Shown one piece after another: positions 13,601-21,719 of a stretch of DNA of 64,000 nucleotides. The notes under the pieces were generated by a model. That model saw nothing but the letters and a program-made list of their open reading frames with translations. It searched no databases and was not told the origin of the DNA. Source of the stretch: Symbiodinium natans (Eukaryota > Sar > Dinophyceae > Suessiales > Symbiodiniaceae); assembly GCA_905221605.1 (NCBI GenBank), contig CAJNDS010000361.1, positions 92,742-156,741 on the forward strand. The letters run 5' to 3'. The stretch's first letter is position 1. Each line of letters begins with the position of its first letter. Position numbers and translations under genes: made by a program.

Positions 13601-13953
13601 AATCGGCTGAGCGCATCATGGGGCTGCAAAGCCGGTTTTCTCAACTTAACAATAACTTACAAGTTGATGAATTGAGAGTCGTGCCCCTGTGTCCAGTCAA
13701 GGACGGCACCATTGCGACGCAGAGCAATCCGCTCAAGGACACACCGGTCGAGGAGAAGCCCGTCGGGGACAAGCCGGTCGAGGAGAAGCCGGCAGAGGAG
13801 CCGCCGGCGGAGGCGCCGCCGGCGGAGGCGCCGCCGGCGGAGGCGCCGCCGGCGGAGGAGAAGCCGGCGGAGGAGCCGCCGGCGGAGGAGCAGCCGGCGG
13901 AGGAGCGTCTGATTGAGGAAATGTTAGAGGAAGAAGCCAAGCCGATGGAGTGA
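361..13953 (+). CDS. ABC-transporter-like gene, 5' end outside window, about 21 exons
   Basis: Split gene whose exons join in frame into the end of a transporter membrane domain followed by one nucleotide-binding domain. The order is a helix-rich segment (VSLGTFLATIS), a linker (LTAPVRKLTVFFNK), a strand before the domain (LIELRLENMSYSN), Walker A (GGHGSGKST), a Q-loop-like LAQEP, SAWVNLVFG, a degenerate signature (SLTYTEKV), LARALIM, a Walker-B-like VMVLQRPL, then RRPRTAFFTLE, AEEADMTLYI and an acidic tail. Walker A is intact. The signature is not LSGGQ and the Walker B Asp-Glu pair reads Gln-Arg, so ATP hydrolysis may be lost or altered. An ABC-family role at a membrane is established for the fold; substrate and location cannot be told. 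Nearly every intron holds TTTAGGG or CCCTAAA arrays. The 5' part lies left of base 1. Confidence 0.8.
690..749 (+). CDS. ABC gene exon b
   Basis: Continues the previous exon as SILGSISGQFARAYCAP. The acceptor AG at 688-689 is made by a telomere-type CCCTAG. The 3' end is uncertain. Confidence 0.6.
   Translation, partial: AFWAASAASSPGPTAPPGS
1056..1107. mobile_element. family C inverted-repeat element, short
   Basis: GGGGGTTTGCGAAAGTAAGG on the left and CTAATTTCGGAAACCCCC on the right. Confidence 0.75.
1288..1356 (+). CDS. ABC gene exon c
   Basis: Encodes VVLDIVELTAPVRKLTVFF then NKQT (23 codons). Acceptor CAG, GA donor at 1357. Repeat arrays start within a few bases of both ends. Confidence 0.75.
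1740..1790 (+). mobile_element. family A inverted-repeat element, right half
   Basis: Matches the right half of the full copy at 8580, ending AAGGGGGAACATCCCAA. Confidence 0.7.
1854..1908 (+). CDS. ABC gene exon d
   Basis: Encodes DLLTWKAVNRQRRENTLH, joining the previous exon as NKQT-DLLTW. Acceptor AGAGAG, GC donor at 1909. Confidence 0.7.
2194..2240 (+). CDS. ABC gene exon e (tentative)
   Basis: Acceptor CACAG before GCCGCGC matches the GCC just after the previous donor and keeps the frame (GRASHRFF). The 3' end and the coding nature are uncertain. Confidence 0.35.
2546..2640 (+). CDS. possible ABC gene exon f
   Basis: Open island with coding-like composition (EKMKRLSVLNKSEPL) between two repeat arrays. 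I could not fix either splice site or join it in frame. Confidence 0.3.
2660..2751 (-). repeat. CCCTAAA telomere-type array
   Basis: Thirteen near-perfect CCCTAAA units inside an ABC-gene intron. Confidence 0.95.
3199..3245 (+). CDS. ABC gene exon g
   Basis: Encodes AEEEGLYKTDLIEL, like the stretch just before the first strand of an ABC nucleotide-binding domain. Acceptor TTACAG, GC donor at 3246; joins the next exon as LIEL-RLENMSYS. Confidence 0.7.
3912..3936 (+). CDS. ABC gene micro-exon h
   Basis: A 25-bp exon encoding RLENMSYSN. Acceptor CTGAG, GC donor at 3937. The first intron bases (GCAG) resemble the first bases of the next exon (GCGAG). Confidence 0.65.
4232..4374 (+). repeat. TTTAGGG array, about 20 units
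   Basis: One of the longest perfect TTTAGGG tracts in the window, inside an ABC-gene intron; it flanks the Cys-rich frame. Confidence 0.95.
4413..4658 (+). other. Cys-rich open frame inside an ABC-gene intron
   Basis: 81-codon frame with two CxxC pairs (ICDKCHAE and VCAFCH), like a small zinc-binding knuckle. It sits between two telomere arrays and its 3' part lies on a 44-bp tandem duplication. It may be an exon of a nested gene, a transposon relic or chance. Confidence 0.3.
4596..4683 (+). repeat. 44-bp tandem duplication
   Basis: CTCAAGGAGAAAACTGCAAA at 4596 recurs with few changes at 4640; each copy ends ATCACGTTGCA. Confidence 0.8.
5006..5053 (+). CDS. ABC gene exon i
   Basis: Encodes ARTLFQNVNAAYRSKG, the strand leading to Walker A. 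Acceptor GCAAG, GT donor at 5054; a long G run begins about 20 bp downstream. Confidence 0.7.
5616..5696 (+). CDS. ABC gene exon j, Walker A
   Basis: Encodes VTIPQGKLVAVAGGHGSGKS followed by TLMRRRL (27 codons). GGHGSGKST is a full Walker A P-loop. Acceptor CTCAG, apparent GG donor at 5697. Confidence 0.85.
5780..5812 (+). repeat. G run
   Basis: About 30 G with one T. Similar runs of 15-30 occur at 8637, 23609, 23676, 26036, 31507, 35643 and 37704. Confidence 0.95.
6126..6173 (+). CDS. ABC gene exon k
   Basis: Encodes GQPLAERLLSHIIFPK, in frame with both neighbours. GA donor at 6174 (GACCGG) mirrors the next exon start (GATGGC). Confidence 0.65.
6490..6580. mobile_element. family B inverted-repeat element
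   Basis: GTAGGCCCTCATTTCC at left and TAGGTTACTCCTGGGTC at right, with GGGTTGGGGTTCCCTTAT inside. Confidence 0.7.
7538..7609 (+). CDS. ABC gene exon l, Q-loop region
   Basis: Encodes DGCIFFPSHLRILHLAQEP then LILNA (24 codons). LAQEP holds the Q-loop glutamine. Acceptor GGAAG, GC donor at 7610 (GCTTGG), echoing the next exon start GCTTCT. Confidence 0.8.
8104..8212 (+). repeat. TTAC/CTACCTGC microsatellite
   Basis: Runs of TTAC and CTACCTGCTTAC directly upstream of ABC exon m; it makes a long open frame by chance. Confidence 0.9.
8222..8338 (+). CDS. ABC gene exon m
   Basis: Encodes ASAWVNLVFGVGDRPVVPKR and on to TATLKLIEE (39 codons), the helical subdomain after the Q-loop. A TTAC/CTAC microsatellite runs to just before its acceptor. 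GA donor at 8339; the open frame continues past the donor only by chance. Confidence 0.8.
8580..8702. mobile_element. family A element, full copy
   Basis: About 120 bp with long inverted ends: GGGATGTTCCCCCTTA at left and TAAGGGGGAACATCCC at right, around a G run. No coding capacity, so MITE-like. Confidence 0.85.
8769..8818 (+). CDS. ABC gene exon n
   Basis: Encodes DLARVEREGRRKAGDT plus two bases. Acceptor GCCAG, GA donor at 8819. Lies shortly 3' of a full family A inverted-repeat element in the same intron. Confidence 0.6.
8980..9165. repeat. island rich in CGCATTTTGGCA / TGCAAAGTGCG
   Basis: AAACGCATTTTGGCAAGC and GGCATGCAAAGTGCGTTTG form imperfect inverted repeats. A similar style occurs at 17860-17995 (AAAACGCATT, GCAAAATGCAC). 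Possibly one more element family. Confidence 0.5.
9673..9717 (+). CDS. ABC gene exon o, signature region
   Basis: Encodes ADSAWMESLTYTEKV. SLTYTEKV stands where LSGGQ is expected just before LARAL, so the C-loop is degenerate. GA donor at 9718. Confidence 0.75.
10232..10258 (+). CDS. ABC gene micro-exon p
   Basis: A 27-bp exon encoding MCLARALIM, the helix after the signature. Acceptor CCCAG, GA donor at 10259; joins in frame as ALIM-NPEVMVL. Confidence 0.75.
10577..10615 (-). repeat. C run
   Basis: About 35 C with one G, in an ABC-gene intron. Others lie at 21448-21480 and 36692-36709. Confidence 0.95.
10815..10896 (+). CDS. ABC gene exon q, Walker-B-like
   Basis: Encodes NPEVMVLQRPLHHYDAATAI then TMEKLLR. 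VMVLQRPL occupies the Walker B position, but the usual Asp-Glu is Gln-Arg. Acceptor ACAAG, GT donor at 10897. Confidence 0.8.
11487..11522 (+). CDS. ABC gene micro-exon r
   Basis: A 36-bp exon encoding AHVVERGLVLPE, completing MEKLLR-AHVVERG. Acceptor GCAAG, GA donor at 11523. Confidence 0.7.
12583..12642 (+). CDS. ABC gene exon s
   Basis: Encodes EQRIHRRPRTAFFTLESAEQ (20 codons), at the H-loop position. Acceptor GCCGAG, GC donor at 12643; joins as SAEQ-AEEADMTLYI. Confidence 0.75.
12991..13020 (+). repeat. (CA)n microsatellite
   Basis: About 14 CA units upstream of ABC exon t. Confidence 0.95.
13061..13115 (+). CDS. ABC gene exon t
   Basis: Encodes AEEADMTLYIQEAPWAVK plus one base. Acceptor GCGAAG. 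The best in-frame donor is AC at 13116, matching the AC that starts the next exon; this junction is tentative. Confidence 0.65.
13589..13953 (+). CDS. ABC gene last exon, acidic repeat tail
   Basis: Open frame DVKQSAERIMGLQSRF, then a low-complexity tail of repeated Pro-Ala-Glu-Glu and Pro-Ala-Glu-Ala units (about 13761-13910), then RLIEEMLEEEA and a TGA at 13951. The DNA is a GC-rich GCCGGCGGAG repeat, so several other frames are open too. I chose this frame because it continues the previous exon and gives a soluble acidic sequence. It is followed by an inverted repeat (gggagcccct-taggggctct, about 13970-13991). Confidence 0.65.
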
Positions 13954-13967
13954 GCTTCTGCACTTCT

Positions 13968-13992
13968 TGTGGGAGCCCCTTAGGGGCTCTTC
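13968..13992 (+). other. inverted repeat after ABC gene stop
   Basis: GGGAGCCCCT directly followed by TAGGGGCTC forms a near-perfect hairpin 15-40 bp after the stop codon. It may be a 3' UTR structure; its function is unknown. Confidence 0.4.
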
Positions 13993-14635
13993 TTGAAGAT
14001 GGCAAGAACATCCCTAGCAAGTACTACATTGGATATGTCCTCCGAAGGCCCTCAGCGGTTACGGTTAGGGTTCAGGGTAGAGGGTATAGGGTTTATATAG
14101 GGTTTATATAGTTTAGGGTTTATAGGATTGAGGGTTGAAACCCCGCAGAAATTCCTGCAAGCGCGCTCTGGCGCGCGAAAGAATGGCCTGCTCGAGCTCC
14201 GCGGCACCGGCGAAGACCGCTGAGGGCCGCGAGGCAAAGGATCTCAGGAACCTGAAAGGCAAAGAGAGCCTTTGGAACATGGTTTTTGGGTTTCGGGTTT
14301 CGGGTTTAGGGTTTAGGGTTTAGGGTTTAGGGCTTTTCGGTTTAGGGCGCAAGTGGGTTTTACAGTAGATAAGGGTTTTGGGCACCGAGGCCACTAGAAC
14401 TTTGTCACGACCCAACAAGTCCCAAGCTGAGTCCGGGACCCTGAACCGGACACACCCGTGTAGCAGAAGCCCTTGTGCCCCGAAAAAGCATGTGGTGCCG
14501 CAGCTTCTCGGGTAGCTGGGATCAGGAAACGATCCGAGCAAGGCCGTGTCACAACAAGGGCAGGACGAGATAATGGGCCAAGATAGAGCAAAAAGCCGAG
14601 TGGCTCGAGGCTTTGAGACGCTACTGCCACATGAA

Positions 14636-14753
14636 AAACCCTAAACCCTAAACCCTAAACCTGATTTCCCTAAACCCTAAACCCTAAACCCTAAACCCTA
14701 AACCCTAAACCCTAAACCCTAAACCCTAAACCCTAAACCCTAAACCCTAAACC
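14636..14753 (-). repeat. CCCTAAA array
   Basis: About 15 units with one TGATTTC interruption, in the intergenic region. It faces a TTTAGGG array at 14876. Confidence 0.95.
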
Positions 14754-14875
14754 TTCTTTCCCTAAACCCTATACCCGAAAGAGTCTCAGAAGTCCAGCCT
14801 CAAAACCCATGCTCCTCAAGGGACTTGGATCCTTCTAGCCTGCCCTAGATATCCCCTCAAGTTATGCAGGGTTTC

Positions 14876-14961
14876 GGGTTTAGGGTTTAGGGTTTAGGGT
14901 TTAGGGTTTAGGGTTTAGGGTTTAGGGTTTAGGGTTTAGGGTTTAGGGTTTAGGGTTTAGG
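14876..14961 (+). repeat. TTTAGGG array
   Basis: About 12 perfect units, opposite in orientation to the array at 14636, so the two arrays converge around about 120 bp of unique DNA. Confidence 0.95.
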
Positions 14962-15091
14962 GAGGGTTTAGGGTTTGTAGGGTTGAGGGTTTGGCCCCCT
15001 CAACTACCAACCCCAACAAGATGTCCTGCATCTGTGGCCCTCCTTCCAAGGTGGTGACTGGGGTGGTTTTTTGGGGCTGAACGCACGCTAA

Positions 15092-15165
15092 ACCCCAAAC
15101 CCCAAACCCCAAACCCCAAACCCCAAACCCCAAACCCCAAACCCCAAACCCCAAACCCTAAACCT
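15092..15165 (-). repeat. CCCCAAA variant block
   Basis: Ten uniform CCCCAAA units, a C-for-T variant of CCCTAAA spread locally. Confidence 0.9.
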
Positions 15166-15231
15166 AAACCCACTGCTGAGCAACACTAAAGATGGCTTAG
15201 GATTTTGAGGGCCTGCAACATTTAGCTCTAA

Positions 15232-15377
15232 GGGAAAGTTGCATGGTCCCTTCATGTGGTCCCTTGACTTTTTGAAAGGGTTCGGAAGTCTGGGCCCCTG
15301 GGTTGTGTCGGGAATATGAGGGGTATCTCAGGGATCCCCATTTAAGGGCCCATATTAAGGGACCATGGAACTACCTT
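15232..15377. mobile_element. family D inverted-repeat element
   Basis: AGTTGCATGGTCCCTTCATG at left and AAGGGACCATGGAACTACC at right; about 145 bp, with GGGGTATCTCAGGGATCCCC inside. Confidence 0.8.
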
Positions 15378-15707
15378 AGGGTTAGCAGTTCTTCTAGGCT
15401 TTAGGGAGCAGAGGGGGTGGGATGTCAACTCTCATTGGGGGCTCAGTGTACGCGTGCCCCGAAGGCACAAACGGATTGAAAGCTGTTGCCCCAACAGGGT
15501 GGTCAGGGTTTTGCGTGGTTGCTAGCATATTTGCAGGATGTCCCACCACGAACTCCGATGATTGTAAGCTTTGTTTCAAAGTTTAGTATATCTTGAGGCC
15601 AAACAATCACAGGTTCCGACGACAAGCAGACTGAACCATATGGCTGTTGCCAGGAGGTTATCGCTGTTGACACACCTAGCACTTAGGGATCTCAGTTTCA
15701 GCAGCAC

Positions 15708-15766
15708 TTATACGGGGATCCTACTATTTGGAGATCTGTATTGGGGGGTCCCCTAGTTTCAACGTA
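15708..15766. mobile_element. family C element, half
   Basis: GGGATCCTACTATTTGGAG and GGGGGTCCCCTAGTTTC, just before the DUF1254 gene start. Confidence 0.65.
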
Positions 15767-15785
15767 TCTTCTCCTTTTGCCACAG
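15762..15785 (+). promoter_or_regulatory. likely trans-splice acceptor of DUF1254 gene
   Basis: Pyrimidine-rich TATCTTCTCCTTTTGCCACAG ends 20 bp before the ATG at 15806. In dinoflagellates a spliced leader is joined at such sites. The assignment is inference from position and composition, and matches a similar site ahead of the methyltransferase gene. Confidence 0.5.
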
Positions 15786-15805
15786 CTCATCTGCCCTTGC
15801 CAGCC

Positions 15806-15900
15806 ATGAGCACTGCGCTCTCCAGCCCAGAGATGCGAGCCATCGCCAAAGAGGCGTTTATCTACGGCTGGCCGGTGTGCGAGAAACTCGAAGACCAAAT
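15806..15900 (+). CDS. DUF1254 gene exon 1
   Basis: Starts MSTALSSPEMRAIAKEAFIY then GWPVCEKLEDQ. GA donor at 15901 closes in frame with 16014. The first intron is 113 bp, carries no telomere repeat and has inverted-repeat ends. Confidence 0.85.
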
Positions 15901-18900
15901 GAACCCAAAGAATGGGGTCATATACCCTGTACTACGATAATTCTTATCAAGGTATATGAACCATAAAATTTATAGTTCCTATGAAGGTATATGGGCCATA
16001 AACCCCTTTCAAGGTTCATCTCGTCCCCGAGGAACTACAACACCCTCTATGCCTACGGCATCGATGAGAAGAACTCAAACTACAAGGCCCCGTTCAATCG
16101 CATCCACAACGAGGCAAGGGTCTTCACGCCCGAGGACAAGGCGCGAGATGGCTGCCTAGGGTTTAGGATTTCGGGTTTCGGGTTTAGGGTTTAGGGTTTA
16201 GGGTGGCTCCCTAGCCCTAGCCATGTCTTGCCCCAAGCCCCATGCACCGCTAAATCCCTCAACCGTTTGAACCCCTCCAAAAACTTCCTAAACCCTAAAC
16301 CCTAAACCCTAAACCCTAAACCCTCTAAACCAAAACCCTCTACAGCCCAAGCCCTCAACGATAGGTGATCGTAACGCCGAACTCCGACACACCTTACTCC
16401 TTTTGCTGCCTGGATTTACGGGCCGAGCCGGTGCTGATCACGGTCCCGGCAATGGAGAAAGATCGCTACTTCTCCTTCCAGATGCCCGGCACCGGCATTC
16501 TGGTAGGGTTGTCCGGGGTTGAGGGGGTTTAGGGTTTAGGATTTAGGGTTTAGGGTACAGGGTTCAGGGTTTAGGGTTTCGTCCCTGGATTGCGGTGGCT
16601 TTTAAAGGGCTTGTTAGAGGGGTCAAATTCAGGGAGGCCACGATCCAGGATGGTTGATATGTACACGCACAACTTCGACTACCTCGGCACCCGATGTACT
16701 GGCAACTCGGGGGGCGTGCACCTTGGCAGTCCAGTGGCGCCCTTTCAGTTTTTGCGGTTTAGGGTTTAGGGTTTCGGGTTTAGGGTTTAGGGTTTCGGGT
16801 TCTTCAGGATTTTGGGTTTTAGGGTCTAGGGTTTGGGGTACCAAGGTACATGATTACAGGCCCAGGGTGGACAGGTGGCAGCTACAGTGGTGGAGGAGTG
16901 CCGGCGAAGGCTCGTCCAAGGGAACCTCTGAGCAGTTTAGGGTTTAGGGTTTAGGGTCAAGGGTTTAGGGTTTAGGGTAGAGCCCCCCCCCCCCCCAATG
17001 TCAGGCGTGTATGTGTGTGTGTTTTTGCCGTAAGCCGCTTTCTGGGAGGAGGGCCAATATTCCTCCATTGTGCCCACTAGACAATGCTCATTGTCATATA
17101 TTGCTATTATTATTGCTATAGACTTTACACTAGATCACACCTGCACGTCTATCACAGCATATAATTCTGTGCTGTACTGGATTTTGTTTGCCGCCTCCTG
17201 TCATACTGCATACCGTATGCTGTCGAGTGTATACTGTACTTTACTTTTTATACTAAACTCTACCAGCTATGCTATGCTCTAATTCTCTACCTTGCTGTAC
17301 TAGAATGTGTTAAAGTGTGCTGTAGCAGGTAGAACCCGGAGACCATCTCTAGGGATACCGACCCAGGAGAGCCCGCACCCTGCGCCCCAGAAGCTAAACC
17401 CTAAACCCTAAACCTTAAGCCCTAAATCCTAAACCCTAAACCCTAAACCCTAAACCCTAAACCCTAAACCCTAAACCCTAAACCCTAAACCCTAAACCCT
17501 AAACCCTAACCCTAAACCCCACAAAACAGAGCCACGAGGTGGACAAGGTCATGGCCTGTGAAACGCCCTTCGCGCTGGCCATCGTGCGCACGCAGCTGAA
17601 AAACCCTGAGGACATCGACAAGGTGAAGGCCATCGGGTTTAGGGTTTAGGGTTTGGGGTTTAGGGTTTAGGGTTTAGGGTTTAGGGTTTAGGGTTCAGGG
17701 TTCAGGGTTTAGGGTTTAGGGTGTGGGGTTCGGGGGTTTCGGGTTCGGGGGTTTAGGGGAGGCAGGGCCGAGAAAACATCACGTCAAGCGTCGAGTTAAC
17801 ATCAAGTTAAGACTTCCGTGCGCATCTATCCCCAGTTGAGCCCCTCCCCAGACTGTCCGCTATGCATTTTTGGGGCCCCGCAAGATGCATCTGGTGTGTT
17901 TGTCGGAGCCCACAAAACGCATTGTGTGTTTGATGCTTTGTAAGTGGCGGGGCTTCCCGCAGTGCATTTTCCAGTCGCTGCAAAATGCACGGGGCCTCCC
18001 CGGGTGCCTTGAGACATAGGAGGTAAGGCAGTGGCAAGCTTCAAAAACAACGTTCAAAAGAAGCGTTGTTCGAACCATTGAAGTTCCAATTGATTGTATA
18101 CATAGAAGACAACCTTGAGGAGTACGAAACACTGTCCCTAAACCCTGATCTCCAAGCCCTAAACCCCTAAAGCCTAAACCCTGAAAGTGTCTGTTTTTTT
18201 TAGCAAGCAAACTCTAAAGAGTACGAGAAACTGTCCTAAACACTGAAGGCCAAGCCCTAAACGCCTAAACAGCCCCTAATCCCCAAACACCTAAACTGTC
18301 TAGGCCTCGCAGCCCAAAAGAAACCCAGAACCAATCCCGAAACCCCTGGAGCCCTAAACCCTAAAGCCTGAAAGTGTCTTATTTTTTGAAAAACAAGCAA
18401 ACCCTAAGGAGTACGAAAGAATGTCCTCAACCCTAAACCTCAAAAAGCCCTAAACCCCTAAACCCAAAACCCTAAACACCTTAACCCTAGACCCTGATAG
18501 TGCCTTTTTTGGACAAGCAAACCCTAGGGAGTACGAAAAACTGTCCTAAATGTCCTCGACCCTAAACCTCAAAAATCCCTAAACCCAAAACCCTAAACAC
18601 CTTAACCCTAAACCCTAACTGTCCTAGACCCTGAACCCCAAGCCCTTGGCCTCTAAACAGCCCCTAAACCCGAAACCCTGAGCCCCTAAACCCTACACCC
18701 TTTTTCGTACCGAACAACCCTAAGATTTGCGAAAAACTGTCCCTAAACCCTTAACCCCAAGCCCTACACCCTAAACCCTAAACCCTAAAAGTGTCTCTTT
18801 TTTCGTTTGTTTTTAACAAGCAAACCCGAAGAAATACGAGAAACTGTCCTAAACCCCGAACCCCAAGCCCTGAACCCCTAAACAGCCCCTAAACACCCAA

Positions 18901-21688
18901 ATTGTCTAGGCCTTGCAGCCCCGAGAATAAACCCCTGTTTCGGAATAAAACCAAAGCTGAACAAGAAACCGAATGAGTGGGGCAAAATAGGGGTGAAATA
19001 AGCAACCAAATAAAACAAAACGGGAAACAATTGAAAAAATAGCAGCCATTTTTACAAAACCAAAAAAAACAAACACGGAAATAGGAAATCACTACAGAAA
19101 CCAAGTCCAACACATTGGGTTGCAAGATCAAAAAAGAGGGCGCACGTTGAAGGCGCTTTTTTTCGACACGTGGGGTGTCGAAAAAACATTCATGTTAAGA
19201 CTCGGGTGCGCACCCCAGGGGCGCAGACTCGACTGAGAACCCCCCAGAACCCCCTGAGGATGCAGATCTCGAGTCTTAACGTGATGTTTACTCGACCCTC
19301 CTTCCGGGTTTAGGGGTTTAGGGTTTTGGGGTTGAGGTTTGGGGTTTAGGGTTTGGGGTTTGGGGTTTTGGGTTTTGGGTGTAGGGGGTTTAGGGGGTTT
19401 AGGGTTTGGAGTTTACGGTTTGGGGCCCGCTTAGGGTTTAGAAGTTCGGGGGTTTAGGGTTTTAGGGTTTGGGGGTATAGGGTTTGGGGGTTCAGGGTTT
19501 TGGGGTTTGGGGTTTAGGGTTTAGGATTTAGTCCATCGGGTTTGGGGGTTTTAGGGTTTAGCTACGGAGAGAGATATGTCGACATGGATCTTTCCGAACA
19601 TTTGGTTTTGGGATTGAGGGTTGGATCCTGCGAATGAAGGGGCACCGTGTACTTGTCGGAAATCTACCCACATCCCACTTCAAGCTAAACGTGCATAGAC
19701 CTTCCTTCATTCCCCGCAATCCTTAGCAGACTTAGGGTCCAGGGGTTGGGGTTTAACTCCTCAATTGGGGTGTTGATCGAAATCATAGGGCCCTTCTTCA
19801 GTGACCCCAAACCGACCATAACACACAGACCCACAAAAACAAGGGGCAACATGCCCGCAAAAACAAGTTGGAGCTTAGGTCCGTCCCCAATCATCCCCTC
19901 ACCAAATTAAAATGATCCCCCTCAACCCTAAACCCCTCAACCCCTTAAGCCCGACCCCCCTTAAACCCTCCATCATACCTGGGGGTTTGGGGTCTGGGGT
20001 TTAGGGTTTAGGGTTTAGGGTTTAGGGTTTAGGGCAACGCACAGGCTATCCAGGCGGGCTACAAGGTCGACACCCTCAGCGCTTACCTGGGCAAGCCCCC
20101 TCCGGAGTCCAAGCAGCTGCAGCTCACTGGGAATATATAGGGTCTGGGATGTAGGGTTTAGGGTTTAGGGTTTAGGGTTTAGGGTTTGGGGTTTGGGGTT
20201 TGGGGTTTGGGGTTTGGGGTTTGGGGTTTAGGGTTTAGGGCAATTCCTTGCTAACCAACAGTAAGGCAGTGGCCCATGTCGGACAAGGAAGTGACCCAGT
20301 CGGTGAAGATGCGACTGGGCTCAGGGGCTCAGTATGTGTTTGAAAGTTTTGGGGGTTTCAGGGCCCTAAACCCTCAACCCTAAACCCTAAACCCTGAACC
20401 CTGAACCCTCAACCCTAAACCCTCAACCCTCAACCCTAAACCCTAAGCCCTAAACCCTAAACCCTACACAGGGGTTTAGGGGGCTGCAGGATACTCTAGG
20501 GTTTTAGGTTTAGCGACTCTTTCGTGCTTTCTGGTAGAAGTGTGCGTCGTTTGGAGCGGCTCAATACGGTGTGCAAAAGCCAGTCGAAAATATCTCAGCA
20601 CTGAGACCCCCGCAGCCCTGAACCCGGAACCCGGGATTGGCTTCATTATTAAGGGTTCGGGTTTCGGGTTTAGGGTTTAGGGTGCTTGAACCTCTTTGTG
20701 AATGTCACCGCCTTTTGGGGTCATTATGCTGTAGTTGTTCTGGGGTTCCTGATGCAAATCCCCGGAGGCCCCGCACTCTGCCAGAATGCCCAGGTATGAG
20801 ATCCTCGACTTTGTGTTGTCTCTCCTTCCGGTACATGACGCGAGGAGTTCTAGTAGTACCCTTGTTGGTTGTTTGTTCCCATTTTTTGGGTGGTGAGGTT
20901 CACATCTAAGTCAGAATCCTGAACCCCAGAAAAAGACCAAAAAAGTAAAGGCTGAGGGTTTAGGATTGCTTATCAGGGTTTAGGGTTGTTTAGGGTTGTT
21001 TAGGGTTTATGGCTAGTACCCGGAGTAGGCCCTTATTTCCTGTTTAGGGTTGGGGTTCCCTGATGACACCCTTAAATCCAAAAAAAGGGTACCCTTTTGA
21101 ATGGCAGCAACGAAAAGCAACGAAAGACGTGCTTCAACAAAACCGAGTGAACGAAACACTGGCACAAACACAAAGGAACAACTAGAGCAAGCCAAGGGAG
21201 GTTTGGGCTTCGCGTCACTTGAGTCTAGGACGAGGATATAGGGTTCAGGCCTTGGGGCCGTTTAGGTTAAGGGGTATGAGGAGGTACCCCTTGTCTAGTC
21301 CCTATGTACCGAAGTAGCCCCTAGCCAACAAGCCCCAAAGAACCCCTAAGTTCCCTTCCTCCTTTCGTTCCTTGATAATTAAACCCTAAACCCTAAACCC
21401 TACACCCTAGACCTTAGACCTTAACATCTCTTTTGGAAAAAACCCCCTTCCCCCCCCCCTACCCCCCCCCCCCCCCCCCCTAGGACCCTAAACCCTAAAC
21501 CCTAGACCCTAGACCCTCAACCCTAAACGGGTTGAGGGTTTAGGGTGCGAGGATGGCTGGGGCGAGTTCGACGCGATCGAGAAGAGCATGGCCCAGGGAA
21601 AGCTCTCCAGCGCTGACCTCTTTGGCACCCGTGACTTCCTGAAAAACGAGCACACCAAGTGTTTTGGGGGGGGGGGGTGGGGGGGGGT

Positions 21689-21719
<31 letters not shown>

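Larger units (their letters stand above)
14000..15780. other. intergenic region between ABC and DUF1254 genes
   Basis: Holds telomere-type arrays in both orientations (14636-14750, 14876-14961), a CCCCAAA block (15092-15160), one family D element (15232-15377) and one family C element (15708-15766). I see no exon-like island. Confidence 0.5.

Noticed and set aside
13641-14020. Minus-strand and other-frame open frames over the GC-rich repeat
   Set aside because: They are low-complexity shadows of the acidic tail exon.
18889-19131. 80-codon minus-strand frame rich in Phe and Cys
   Set aside because: Reverse translation of an A-rich intron segment; no start context or homologue recognised.
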